Origin: Emiliania huxleyi CCMP1516
Lineage: Eukaryota; Haptophyta; Isochrysidales; Noelaerhabdaceae
Assembly (NCBI RefSeq): GCF_000372725.1
Contig: NW_005196681.1
Span: forward strand, 407,107-471,106
Reading direction: 5' to 3'
Length of the DNA: 64,000 nucleotides
Shown in pieces: positions 31,124-41,955 of this stretch. The first letter of the stretch is position 1; every line of letters begins with the position of its first letter. Under the pieces are notes generated by a model. It did no database searches, was not told where the DNA came from, and was given only the letters and a program-made list of their open reading frames with translations. A program made the position numbers and the translations under genes.

Positions 31124-34100
31124 ATGACATACCACGCCGACCGTAGACTCGTTGCTGTCGCGGCCGGCGCTGTCGCGGTCGGCGTCGGCATCTATCTGCT
31201 GCAGAGCAGTAAACCTGCTAGCAGCCCGACACCCGCTGCGGCGGCGGCGGCGCCGCCGCCAGCTGAGGCAGCCGGCGGAGGAGATGCTGCTTCCGAGGAC
31301 CTGCATGCGCAGGCAAAGAGGGCCAAGGACCTCGGCAACAAGAGATTCCAGGGGCGGCAGTACGACAAGGCGTGCGAGGAGTACACGCGCGCCATCGAGC
31401 TCGCGCCCGACAAGAGGCACAAGGACGTGGCCGTCTTCTTCGGCAACCGGGCGCAGGCACGCGCGATGCTCGAGAAGCATGCCGAGGCGGAGGCGGACTG
31501 CGACGCGGCGCTCGCCATCGACCCGAAGTACGTCAAGGTGCTTAACCGGCGCGGCGTCGCGCGCGAGCGGCGCGGCGACCTCGAGGCCTCCTTCTCCGAC
31601 TTCACCGCCGCGTCGCTGCTCTCCGGGATGACCAACGAGGCTGCGACCTCCCGCCCAGGGTGACCCTCCCCGCGCGAGGCGGCTCACCACCCGCCCGCGC
31701 GAGCCGCGACAGGTCGCCAACGAGGGCGGAGAGCGCGTCTTGCGTCTTCTCGCTGGCCGCCGGGCCTCCGCCCGGCTGGCGCAGCCAATGCGCTCGCTGC
31801 CTTCCGCCTCCTTCATCGGCACTCTCCGCACCCCACACCCTTCCCGCGTCGCCCGCGCTTCGCCCCTCTCCGCGCCTCCCCGTGCCTTATCTCCCGCCAC
31901 CCCGCTCCAAGCTCGCCCGCCCCGCTCCCAGCCACACACGCTGCTCGAGGACCCTTTGGCTCCGGCCGCCGGCCCACCCGCTGCCCCACCCGCTGCCCCA
32001 CCCGCTGCTTCAGCTGCTGCTTCAGCCGCTGCTCTGCCTGCAGGCACCTTCGTCGACTCGTTCAAGTGCCACCGCGCGATCCTCGCCGCCGAGACCGCTT
32101 CGCCGGCGGAGCTCGGCGCGGCGATCGCCAGCACGCCGCCGCCCGAGGGCGCCGCCCTCGCGGGCCTGCTCTGCCGCAGGGCAGTGAGCCACATGTGCGC
32201 CTGCTCCACCTCCTGCCTCCTCCTCTTCCTCCACCACCACCATCGTCACCACCACCGCTCCGCCGCCGCCGCCAACACCACCACCGCCACCTCTCCTCCT
32301 CCTCACACGCGCCATCTCTCCCCGCCTGACACGTCCACGACACGTCCGAGACACGTCCACGACACGCCCACGACACGTCGAGGACACCTCCCTCGCCACA
32401 CCCCTCAGGCGAGTCAGCGACTACGAGCCCGCCCTCGAGGACTGGCTCTCCGCGTGCGCGCTGCTCCCTCCACCAGAGGGGGGCCGGGTCGGGGCCGACG
32501 GCTCCTTCACGGCCGAGGTCAGGCCGCCGCGATGCGATGCCGCCTCGCGCCCCTCGCCCTCGCGCCCCTCGCCCTGACGCGGCCTCGCCCCGACAAGGCC
32601 CTCCGCCCCGACAAGGCCCTCCCCCCTCCCTCTTTGGACCAGGCGCCCTGGCTCGACGGGGTGGGGATCGCGGTGTCGAGTGTGGAGCAGGGCGCCCAGG
32701 CGCTCGCCGCTTGGTCGAACGCCGCAAACGCGTCGGGCGGAGCCGCGATTTCGCCGGCGACGGCGCTGTCGATGGCGGGCATGTTTCTGCATCTGCGGGG
32801 CAACTACCCCGAGGCGATGACCCTGTACGACTACGCGATCGACTTGCGGCCGCGCTCGATCGACGTCCTGCTCAAGCGCGCCTCGCTCTGGTACGAGCGC
32901 GAGGAGCGCTTGAGCAGGATGTCGATCGAGCGCGGTAGCCAGTCGAGCGCGTAGTCGTACAGGGTCACTGTCCCGGGGTAGTTGCCCCGCAGATGCAGAA
33001 ATATGCCCGGCATCGAAAGCGCTGTCGCAGGCGACATCGCGGCTTCGCTAGACGCGTTTGCGGCGTTCGACCACGCGGCGAGCGCCTGGGCGCCTTGCTC
33101 TAACCCTGATCCGCGATTCACAATCTCGTGTGCCAGGGCGGTTGGTTCAATGCGCTATGCTAACGGTCCCTAATGATTTCAGCCACACCCCCCCTCCTGC
33201 AACCATTTTGTCCGCCTCTTCTTTCCACCCCTTCCTNNNNNNNNNNNNNNNNNNNNNNNNNNNNNNNNNNNNNNNNNNNNNNNNNNNNNNNNNNNNNNNN
33301 NNNNNNNNNNNNNNNNNNNNNNNNNNNNNNNNNNNNCCCTCCCCCCCCCCCTCCCGTCCGTCCGTCCGTCCGTCACCCGTGTGTCTCTCGTCCCTGCAGG
33401 CAGCGCTCGCCCTCGACGGCGCGCACGGAGACATCTACTGCCACCGCGGCCAGCTCTACATCCTGCAGTCCAAGATCTCTTAATTAATAGTTAATAGTTC
33501 ATAATTAATTAATTAGGCCAGCTCTACATCCTGCAGTCCAAGATCTCGGCGGCGGTGGACGACTTGCGCAAGGCGGTGCAGCTCGACCCCGGCTCGGTCC
33601 TGGCGCGCATCCAGCTCGGCATGGCGCTGCACCGCTCGCAGCAGCCGACCGAGGCGCGCCGTGTCTTCGCCGACGCTGAGGCGGCCTTCCCCGACTCCCC
33701 CGACGTGCTCAACTACCACGGCGAGCTGCTCGTCGAGGCGCAGGAGATGGAGGCCGCCAAGGCAAAGTTCTCTGGCGCGCTCTCCATCTCTGGGAACAAG
33801 TTCGCCCTCGCGCACGTCAACCTCGGCGTCCTCGAGCTCCACCGCAAGCAAGACCTCGAGGCGACGGAGCCTCCCGCCCCGCCCCGCCCCGCCCCGCCCC
33901 GCCCCGCCCCGCCCGCTCGCGTGGGCGTGGCGGTGGAGGCGGCCTCCTCGCGCCTCCTCCTCGCGCCTCCTTGCCACGCCTTCGCGCCGCCCGCGCCCAG
34001 GCGGCCATCAAGCACTGCGAGAAGGCGATCAGCGTCGACCCGCTCTGTGAGACGGCGCACGTGCACATGGCGCACCTCTGCCTGCAAAAGTACGACCTGC

Positions 34101-34406
34101 GCGGCGCGGTCGCGGCGTACGACCGCGCGGTCGAGATGCTGCGCCTCAAGCAGGCGACAGACGGCCCCTCGCCTGGCCTCCCCGCCGCCTGGCCTCTCCG
34201 CCCGCCCCTCGCCCACCCTCTGCCGCGCCGGCGGCTCCTCACGCCCGCCCGCCCCGCCGCCGCCCCAGGAGCTGGTCGACTGCTACTCGATGCGCGAGGC
34301 GACCGCAGCGCAGCTCGCGCTCATCGACTCGCAGCCCGCGATCTACGAGCCACTCCTCGCAGAGCATCGCCAGCGCGCGGCGATGGCGGCGGCTGGGATG
34401 GGCTGA
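31124..34406 (+). CDS. TOM70: TOM70-like mitochondrial import receptor (TPR protein)
   Basis: The N-terminus MTYHADRRLVAVAAGAVAVG provides a membrane anchor. The first TPR block follows (RAKDLGNKRFQGRQYDKACE, then VFFGNRAQARAMLE, then VKVLNRRGVARERRG). Later exons include 32409-32517, one starting at 32643, 33400-33448, 33517-33860, 34001-34153 and 34269-34406, with TPRs such as AKFSGALSISGNKFALAHVN and AHVHMAHLCLQKYDLRGAV. Layout and length agree with outer-membrane TOM70, which binds Hsp70/Hsp90-delivered carrier precursors. Junctions between 31633 and 32408 are unresolved. Part of the protein may lie in the N gap (33237-33336). Confidence 0.75.
32684..33105. repeat. inverted duplication of a TOM70 exon
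   Basis: The exon at 32684-32900 is followed after about 25 bp by an inverted, diverged copy (32905-33105). The minus strand there encodes EQGAQALAAWSNAANAS and LHLRGNYP, as the exon does on the plus strand. The copy lies within the following intron. Confidence 0.88.
33237..33336. other. assembly gap (100 N)
   Basis: A run of N inside a TOM70-like intron, bordered by pyrimidine-rich DNA (CTTTCCACCCCTTCC before; C-runs and TCCG repeats after). Confidence 1.
33449..33516 (+). repeat. intron with perfect 31-bp exon duplication and AT-rich filler
   Basis: The first 31 bp of the intron (33449-33479) are identical to the first 31 bp of the next exon (33517-33547). The 37-bp filler is TTAATTAATAG-like and ends TTAG. 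GC-AG. Splicing restores HRGQLYILQSKISAAV. Confidence 0.97.
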
Positions 34407-34800
34407 GGCCGCGCGCAACGGAAGGGCCCTCTGCGCTCTTGGCTGCGGGTCGTATCGGGCGCATGGAACCGCGCATGCTGGGCTGTCGCGTGCATATAAG
34501 TGAATCTGTGTATGGCGCGCCGCGGGGAGAGTCCCCCTCCTCCTCTCGAGGGAATACACAGATAACAAAACAGGTGACAGGAGTCAGGTCTCAGGACACG
34601 TCACCTTTTTTACAAGTAACACACAAAAAAAGAAAACCGGCTGCGGCCTGCGCGCGTCTGAGTGTTACCCAGCTGAGAACTACGGTCTACGCGTTTATCG
34701 TTAACTATCAATAAAGAGCGAGTGCGTGCGCGTGCGTGCGCCCGTAAAGCCCAAACCACACAGGTACGCGTAATAAAGAGCCTAAAGCCCAAACCAAGAT
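34407..34800. other. intergenic, no supported gene
   Basis: TOM70-like 3' flank. A short duplicated phrase TAAAGCCCAAACCA occurs at about 34745 and 34783. Confidence 0.4.
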
Positions 34801-34801
34801 C

Positions 34802-34953
34802 GTGCAGGGCGACAAAAAGTCGCATGTCGCGGTTCCGTGCGGCCACAAATGCGCTTGCGGACCTTGCTCCAAGAAGCCGGAGCTGGCCTTGTGCTGGCCT
34901 TGTGCCCCTGGTGTCGCAAGAAGGTTGAAAAATGGAGATCCAAAGTGCTCGAG
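34802..34953 (+). pseudogene. RING-finger fragment disrupted by an 11-bp tandem duplication
   Basis: The frame encodes HVAVPCGHKCACGPCSKKPE, the second half of a RING finger (PCGH, CxC, C). An 11-bp unit CTGGCCTTGTG is doubled (34883-34893, 34894-34904), shifting the frame. In the next frame the expected zinc ligands follow as CPWCRKKVEKW. The first half of the RING was not found upstream. Intact relatives act as E3 ubiquitin ligases. Confidence 0.7.
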
Positions 34954-35340
34954 ATGTGAGAGTGGGGCCCGCACGGCCCCGACTTTCGAAACCCGGCGCC
35001 CGCCCTCTTTCTGGCCGCGTCCCTCCGCTGTCCGAGCGATCTTTTGGTTCCACTTGTAGTTTACATACATAAAACCCAAAAACGGTCGGCCTCTCTCGCG
35101 GGACAGACAGGACCGACAGAGGTCGACTTTCAGTGAGAGGACAGAGCGGCCCCCGTTTACGCAGTTTCTCGCGGCGGCACCATGCGGGACAGACGACGTC
35201 CTCTGAGGATCTCTCTCAAACTCTCTCGTGTCTCAACACCTCACTAGCGACTAGCACTACCACTAGGAAGGAAGGACACCACTCTGGACACACTCACACT
35301 AAACACTAATTACACGAAGGATACGCGAGTAGTCGGGAGA

Positions 35341-35545
35341 TGAGCCAGCACTTGGAGCACTTGAAGTGCGCACGCCCACACAGGGCCGGGGAGCTGAGAA
35401 GCGCCACCCAGCGGGCCGGACGATTGGGGGATTGGGATCGGCGATCGGGTTGCGGCTTGCGCGGGCTAGAGAGCCCTAGCCCTTAAGGGAGGGTGCGCGT
35501 TCGCAGGGAAGGGGCCATAAAGTAAACACAAGTCTCCGAAGGAAC
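35341..35545. repeat. dispersed repeat copy B (direct partner at 9421-9640)
   Basis: Same block order as copy A, with deletions. It ends about 110 bp before the ATG of the next gene and may contribute to its 5' region. Confidence 0.8.
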
Positions 35546-35656
35546 TCCGCCGCGGCGCGTTGGGTTTCCCCTAGCGGCAGAACGCCCCCTCGAGGGGTGA
35601 GTATAAACACGAAAGAAAGAAACGCCACCTTCCAACGAGCCGCCACCCCCACATAC

Positions 35657-37649
35657 ATGGAACGCGCCGCCACGCTCTCCGCGTATGAGCGGGAGCGCCT
35701 CGAGAACATTCGGAGGAACAACGAGCGCCTGAAAGAGCTCGGCCTCAGCCAATCCGCGCCGCAGCCAGCCCCGCGGCAGCGGCCACCGCCCAAGCAGCAA
35801 CGCCGCCGGGAAGCAGCGCCGCAGCGGGCGTCTGCACGGGTGGCGGCTCTCATCGCGACCGGCGCAGCGCCAGTCACCTACGCCGACGACCAGCTGTCCA
35901 GGGAGAACACGTCGCGTGGCGGCACCGCGCCGAGTGCCGACGGCACTCCCCTCCCAACCCGCAAACGCTCCGGGCCGCCGCGCGCCATGAACGCCGCCGC
36001 GGCTCTGGCGGCGGCGGCGCGGAAGCGGGCGACGAGGGTCGGCGCGATATCCGAGTGCCCCGCTCCACTCCTTTGCCCGGCCAGCGCCGTCTCTGAGAGG
36101 AGAGGGCCGGAGAGGCGGCTCCGGCGGCCCGGCGGCTGCGCGAGGTGCGAGGGCGGGCTCGGAGAGGCGCACACGTGCGGGCTTGCGAGGCGGGAGTCCG
36201 GAGGCGGCGCGTGCGCTCTTCCGGGCGTGCTGCTCTGCGCTGACCCGCTGCTGGCGGTCCGCGCGCGGCTGGAGGAGGAGCACCTCGCGGTCTCGAGTCT
36301 GCTCGCGTGCGTGCGGCCGCCTCTCGCGGCGCAGGCGGGGCAGGCAGGGGAGGCGGCGGAGGCGGCGGAGGCGGCGCAGGCGGCGGAGGCGGGGCAGGCG
36401 GGGCAGGCGGCGGAGGAGCCGGAGGTGGAGGCACAGGCAGCGGAGGGTCCGGAGTCGGGGCAGGGTGGCGGCGTGGTTGCGCCTGCGCCGAGAGTGAAGA
36501 AGGCCGAGCTGGTGGTTGGCGGCAGCGACGGGACGGGCCGCCGGATCGAGGACGCAGAGGCGCTGCAGGCTGCGGTGGCGGAGCGGAAGCGAGCGTCGAG
36601 GAACCGTACGCGGAAGCGCGCGCGGGAGGCGGCGGTGCGGGAGGCGCCGGCCCGCGCGCTGGCGTACGAGGCGGCGGTGCGAGGCAGAGTGCCCTGCTGG
36701 CAGCCGGCGGCGGGGAGAGGCGCTCCGTGCTGCCCGCCCACCTCCCTCCGCCACAGGGCAGCGCCGCCCACCGCTCCGCCCCGCGGCAGGCGTCCCGCTC
36801 GACCTGCGCTGCGTCGCGCCGCGCGTGCGCAAGGCCGTCACCGTCCCCCAGCCGTTGTCCTCTGCCCTGCTCGCCGGAGTGGTCTGCTCTCTGCGCAAGA
36901 AGAGGCGCCTCTCGCTGCCCGCAGACGGCTCGGGCCTCTGGCTCGCCCTGCACGCGGGACGGCCGAAGAAGTCGTTGCGGCGGGCGCGCCGCAAGACGCG
37001 GGTCCGGTCCCGCTCTCCCTCGCTCCCTCGTCTCACCCCGCGCGGCGCTGCTGCAGGCGCTCGCGGCCGAGTGGGAGGGGATGCCGCGCGAGAGCTGGCT
37101 GCCGCGGCACGCCTTTCTGGGGCTGGTGCGGGTGGCGCGGGTGGCGCGTGCCGACGAGTCGGCCGACGGGTACTTCCTGTGGGAGGTTGACAAGACGCTT
37201 CCTCTGGCGGTCCCGGTCGGCGGTGTGGTCGCGCCGAAAGAGGCGCCGGGGGGAGAGGGCAGGGCAGGGCAGGTCGTCACATGCTCACGCGCGCCGTGCG
37301 TGCACAGGTGGGGACGCAAAAGCTGTGGACCCTCCCCGAGGGCTTCCTCCGCCACAGCTACGTGCGGGCGGGCGTCGTCGAGACGCTGCACGAGGGTGCG
37401 GCGCTGCAAGAGGGTGCGGCGCCTGCGCCGTCGGAGCAGCCCTCTCCCCTTCGAGACCGAGCCGAGGGGCTGGACACTGTAGGCGTGTGTGCTGGCGTGT
37501 ACCGCGAGCCGGTGGCGGGGGCGAGTGGCGGCGAGGGGGGTGCGGCGCCAGAAGAGGCTGTGCGCATGCTCAGGCGCGACGAGTTGCCGAGTCGCAAGAG
37601 CGGAGGGCTGGGCGGAGGGCGCGCTCGTGGGGTCGAGGTGCCTAGGTAG
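35657..37649 (+). CDS. unidentified nuclear-type protein with ERxRxxNIxxN motif
   Basis: Four exons (35657-36683, 36790-37001, 37057-37242, 37308-37649) join in phase to about 588 aa. Introns 1 and 3 are GC-AG and intron 2 (55 bp) is GT-AG. Near the N-terminus is LSAYERERLENIRRNNERLK, a motif seen at the start of several chromatin-associated proteins such as WDR76/Cmr1 and CDCA7-type proteins. No WD40 or zinc domain follows. The middle is Ala/Glu/Gly-rich low complexity. The C-terminal half (VPLDLRCVAPRVRKAVTVPQ; WLPRHAFLGLVRVARV; LWTLPEGFLRHSYVRAG) looks folded but is not recognised. DNA or chromatin association is only a guess. Confidence 0.6.
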
Positions 37650-37977
37650 AGTCGGCTGTGGTTAGGTGTTAGGACATAGAGCCGTACGTTACATCAGTAC
37701 ATGTCACACCTATACATAGAAACGGTATATAGTCTATAGAACTGTGGAGTGGTTGGCGAGACGAAAATGGGGAGCTGCCTGAGCTAGACCTGAAGGAGAG
37801 GGTGCAGAGAGACGAGAGCGATCGAGAGGTGGCAGGGCGAGGGGCAGGGGCACCGTCGGCATGGAACGGACTGACATACACACACGACCACTCACGAGAC
37901 CACAGCCACATCATGGCACGCACCTAAGGCGCCACGAGACACAGATTGCACCATGCATGCATCGGGTCCTCTCGGCC
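37650..37977. other. intergenic between convergent genes
   Basis: Shared 3' region with an AT-richer patch around 37700-37740. No gene is seen. Confidence 0.4.
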
Positions 37978-39790
37978 TCAGTGCTGAAAGCGGAAGCCGC
38001 GCCAGCCGTCGTGCTCGACGTCCTCGCAGGCTTCTCGGTACGCCTTGACGCCCCCGACGTACGGCATGAAGACGCGCGGCTTGCCCGGCACGTTCGCGCC
38101 GTTGTACCACGTCGACGCCTTTGTGTAGAGCGTCGCGTCTGCCACCTCGTTCGCGTGGCCCACCCACTCCTCCTGCGCCTCGGCGACCGCCTCGACGGAG
38201 CGGTGGCCCTCGGCGCGCATCGTCTGCACGATACCTGCGATGATGTCGACGTGGTGCTCGGAGGCGAGGATCATCTGGCTCTTGACGGACGGGCTCTGCG
38301 GGCCGGTGATGAGGTACATGTTCGGGAAGCCCGCCACCATCAGGCCGAGGTACGAGCGAGGCCCCGACTCCCACTCGTCGGCGAGGGAGAGCCCGTCCGA
38401 GTTGCGGATGTCGATGCTGCGCGCGGCGCCCGTCATCGCGTCGAAGCCAGTCGCGAGGACGAGGTCGTCGATCGGGTGCCTACTCAGGGCCGCAAGTGTG
38501 AGGAGACGCGGCTCGCAGCCGGCCGGCAGCTCCGTCGGCCAGGCAGCCTCTCGCCGCCGACACTCACGCCGTCGGGGTCGATGCGGCGGATCGGCGTCTG
38601 CTTGACGCAGACGAGGGTCACGTTGTCGCGGTTGTACGTCTCGTAGTAGTCTGTGTCGAGGCAGAGCCGCTTGGCTCCGATCGGGTGGTCGGTAGGCACC
38701 TAGGGTTAGGGCTAGGGCTAGGGCTAGGGCTAGGGCTAGGGCCAGGGCCAGGGCCAGGGTTAGGGAGGGTGTCGGCAGGCACCAGCAGGTCCGCCACCGC
38801 CGGCTCGACCAGCTTCTCTCGGATGCGCTGTCGCACGAAGCGGGCGGCGGTCTCGTTGGCGTCGGCGCACTTGAGCAGGTCGTTGTACGCGAAGAGCATC
38901 GCCTGCCCGCCCATCTCCCAGCACGCCTCGTAAGTGCGCTGCCTCTCCTCGTCGCTCACCTCGAACGCAGAGACGGAGGGCGAGCCGTACTTTGCGATCC
39001 CGAAGGGCGTGACCAACGCCTCCTGCCGGATCTCGCCGTAGCGCGCCTTGTGGGCCGCCTGCGCCTCGGGCTCCAGCGGCGCGTTCCTTGCGGGGATCGA
39101 GTAGTTCGCCGTCCGCTGAAAGACTGTCAGGTGCGAGGCGGACCGCGCAACCTGCGGGATGACCTGCACGCCGGACGAGCCCGTGCCGATCACGCCGACC
39201 CGGCGGCCGGAGAAGTCGACTCCGTCGCTCGGCCAGAGCCCGGTGTGGAAGGTGCGGCCCGCGAAGCCCTCCACGCCCGGGATGTCGGGCAGCTGCGGCG
39301 TCGACAAGTTCCCCGTCGCGAGGATGAGGTGCGATGCGACGGCGCGGGCGCCCGAGTCGGTCTCCACCGCCCAGCGGCACGCGTCGGGGTCGTAGGTGGC
39401 ACTCGTCACGCGAGTGTCGAAGGAGATGCTGCGGCGCAGGTCGAAGCGGTCGGCCACGTGGTTGGCGTACCGCTCGAGCTCCTCCTGCGAAGGGTAGACC
39501 TCGCTCCACTCCCAGTCCTGCTGGAGCGCCTCGTCAAACGAGTACGAGTACTCGAGGCTTGGCAGGTCACAGCGGGCGCCCGGGTAGCGGTTCCAATACC
39601 ACGTCCCTCCCACGCTGCTACCACGCTCAAACACGCGCACACTCAGCCCCATCGACCGGAACTTGTGACAAGCGTACATGCCTGCAAACCCAGCTCCGAC
39701 GACAATCACGTCGTCCGAGCTGGCTGTCGTGAAGTGGCGGCGAGCCAAGGCCCGGCCAGAAGCGCGCGAGGAAGAGAGGGCGCGGCGCAT
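37978..39790 (-). CDS. Baeyer-Villiger-type flavin monooxygenase
   Basis: Exons 38783-39790, 38548-38699 and 37978-38479 join in phase to about 553 aa. The start MRRALSSSRASGRALARRHF resembles a mitochondrial presequence. The FAD Rossmann motif is VIVVGAGFAGMYA at residues 28-40. GTWYWNRYPGARCD is the BVMO segment after it. The type I BVMO fingerprint is FAGRTFHTGLWP, then GTGSSGVQVIPQVA for NADPH. The C-terminal part has LVLATGFDAMTG. Such enzymes insert oxygen next to ketones using FAD, NADPH and O2; the substrate is unknown. One intron is GC-AG. The other is GT-AG with telomere-like filler and an exon duplication. An upstream in-frame ATG at 40018 is less likely. Confidence 0.9.
38700..38782 (-). 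repeat. intron with exon duplication and (CCCTAR)n telomere-like filler
   Basis: On the minus strand the intron opens GTGCCTGCCGACACCC and the next exon opens GTGCCTACCGACCACCC. The filler is CCCTAACCC, then CCCTGG and CCCTAG units, ending CCCTAG at the acceptor. GT-AG, 83 bp. Confidence 0.92.
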
Positions 39791-40363
39791 GTACACCGGA
39801 GTGTTGGAAGGAGTGTTGGAAGGACTCGGTGAAGAGAAGTCGCGCCAGGGCAGCAGGAGTGAACTTTGAGAAAAACCAGGCCGTATCGTCGTAGACTTTC
39901 CTAGTATCGAGGTCTCGTGAGTTTTCCCGCCCCTGGATGTGAGGCTGTGACGACCGCACTCCACGAGCGAGAGAGCTGTGAGCTGTGAGGGTCCGCCCGC
40001 AGGCGCATTAATTAACATGGGTTATACGCTTACGGAGTCTGTGCCCGGTGCCGAACACCGCCTGTCGGACCCTGAGACAGCATTGTAGATCCCTGGGCGA
40101 GGGTGGTGGAGAGGCAGAGGGCGGTCTGTCGGCGCGCCGTAGCACCGCCGAGGGGCGAGTGCCCCGGAGCGGGCGCGGGCGCCCCGCGGGCCATAGCCCA
40201 TACGCGATGCGCCCCCCCGCGGCCCGCGGCCGGATCCGCCACGCCGCACGCGTTGCCACTTGCCAGACACGTCTGTCGGCGCCAAACCACGTTCTCCAAG
40301 ACTACCAAGTGCCCTAAATAATTACTACTTCCTCGCACAACAACTGAATTCACGCACATCATC
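39791..40363. other. intergenic, no supported gene
   Basis: Upstream region of the monooxygenase (-) and 3' flank of the transporter (-). No repeat or motif recognised. Confidence 0.4.
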
Positions 40364-41704
40364 TCACAGCGGCGCCTGCACGACCACAGTCGTCTCACGC
40401 GGCCCGTTATGCGCGGCTCTCGGTGAGGCTCTGCTGATCCTCCTGCCCGAAGCCGCCGCGCCGTTGCGGCGGAACGTCACGAGCTGCTCGAGCTCGTGCG
40501 ACGCCACGACGGCCAGGAGCGCCGCGCCGCCCAGCCCCATCCAGAGGTCCGCCCACCAGCTGTCGAGCTCGCTGAACGGCTCCCCGAGGGCGGCCCAGGT
40601 GAGCAGCGGCGCGAGCAGCGCCTCGAGCAGGAGCAGCAGCCCGACCTCAGGAGGCGTCAGCCGGCGGGGCGCGCGCACGACGCAGAGGTTCGTGTACGTG
40701 GCGGCGGACAGCCCGCCGCAGGTCGCCGCGAGCCAGAGGCCGGGCTCGCCGAGCGCGCCGCCCGCGTGCAGCAGCGCGGGCGGCAGCGCCGCGCAGCCGG
40801 CGAGCATATTTCCCAGCACGACCGCGAGGCCGAGCGCGGCGTCCACCTGCCGCTGCACCGTCGCGCGGCTCGTGGTCAGCAGCGCGGCCAGGCCCACGCC
40901 GGTCGCCAGTGCCACGAGCCCGCCGAGGAGCAGCGCCCGCTCGCCGTTGGACACAATGGCGGGCAAGCAGATGCCGAGCGCGGAGGCGGCGCAGGCGAGG
41001 AGCAGCGCGACGACGGTGCGGCTCTCGAGGCTGTCGCCGAGGGCGCACCGCCCGAAGAGGGCAGCCCAGAGCGGGCAGAGCGACATGAGCAGCAGCGCCT
41101 GCGCCGCGGAGCACTCCCAGAGCGCCGCGGCCCGGCCGGCCAGGACCAGGCCCTGCAGGGCGGCCGCGAGCGCCACGTGCCGCGGCGACCGCGCTGCCGC
41201 CGCGATCATGCCCTGCCGCAGCTTGACGGAGGAGCACGAGCTCGCGAGGAGGAAGCAAAAGCTGAAGGCCGCCGTCGCGTTCCCCTTGACGGCGACCCAC
41301 TCCGCGAGGGTCGTGTCATATCGCATGGCCAGCCGCAGCATGAGCGCATCGACGGCACCGGCCACCACCCCGGCTACCGTCAGCCCGATCGCCCGCGCGC
41401 GTGCCGACCCGCAGCAGCCGAGGTGGAGGTCGATGGAGAGGTCTACACTCCCGGCCGCCGGCCGAGCGCAGCCGCAGCTCCGGGTCTCCGCCTGAGCTGA
41501 GGTTCCGCCAGGTCCCCCGTCCATCAGCTGCATATTTGGCGCGGCGGCGGCGGAGCGTCTCCGGCCTCCCGGGACCGGCGCGCGTGGGGAGCTCCGCCGA
41601 ACAGTGGTCGTGGAAGTAAGACGCGCTGCGTGGAAGGATACTGACTTACTGAGGGGAGAAAACAATGTACGACCCACCGTTATTGAGAAGAAAATACCGC
41701 GCAT
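40364..41704 (-). CDS. DMT/EamA-family transporter
   Basis: This single open frame (up to 446 aa) has about ten hydrophobic segments, for example AIGLTVAGVVAGAVDALMLR, GICLPAIVSN, LLLGGLVALATGVGLAALL, GLAVVLGNMLAGCAALPPAL and LLLLEALLAPLLTWAALGEP. The last one, with AxxxPLLTWAALGEPF, is the signature end of EamA/drug-metabolite transporters (paired 5-TM repeats). The true start may be the later MQLMDGGPGG, since the first 57 residues are basic and low in hydrophobicity. It could export a metabolite or nucleotide-sugar-like solute; the substrate cannot be inferred. Confidence 0.75.
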   Translation of the reverse strand: MRGIFFSITVGRTLFSPLSKSVSFHAARLTSTTTVRRSSPRAPVPGGRRRSAAAAPNMQLMDGGPGGTSAQAETRSCGCARPAAGSVDLSIDLHLGCCGSARARAIGLTVAGVVAGAVDALMLRLAMRYDTTLAEWVAVKGNATAAFSFCFLLASSCSSVKLRQGMIAAAARSPRHVALAAALQGLVLAGRAAALWECSAAQALLLMSLCPLWAALFGRCALGDSLESRTVVALLLACAASALGICLPAIVSNGERALLLGGLVALATGVGLAALLTTSRATVQRQVDAALGLAVVLGNMLAGCAALPPALLHAGGALGEPGLWLAATCGGLSAATYTNLCVVRAPRRLTPPEVGLLLLLEALLAPLLTWAALGEPFSELDSWWADLWMGLGGAALLAVVASHELEQLVTFRRNGAAASGRRISRASPRAAHNGPRETTVVVQAPL

Positions 41705-41955
41705 GCCGCTTTGCGCTGGTCTATGAGAGGGTGAGGTGCGAGCCCTGGAGGCCCTGGGGATGGGGGGAGACTACCCGCGGGCCTAGAAGGCCTTCACATG
41801 CGCCAAAAGGGAGGCTGCTTGGGTTGTCTGTTTTCTTTCTTTCTTTCTTTAAAGGGAGGCTAAATCGTTCTTGTTCACAGCCTTGTTATTGACAAGAAAA
41901 TATGTTTTATGGCGCTGTGCGCTGGTCTGTGAGAGGTTGAGGTGCGAGCCCTGGT
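41674..41955 (+). repeat. dispersed repeat, copies 2 and 3 in tandem
   Basis: Copy 2 (41674-41792) and partial copy 3 (41879-41955) share TATTGA(G/C)AAGAAAATA, TGCGCTGGTCT, TGAGAGG and GAGGTGCGAGCCCTGG with each other, and inverted with 30449-30573. A 34-bp LINE tail lies between them. Confidence 0.8.
41817..41850 (+). mobile_element. extremely 5'-truncated LINE copy, 34 bp
   Basis: Consists only of GCTTGGGTTGTCTG and the TTTC tail of the LINE, flanked by the exact 11-bp duplication AAAGGGAGGCT (41806-41816 and 41851-41861). Confidence 0.88.
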
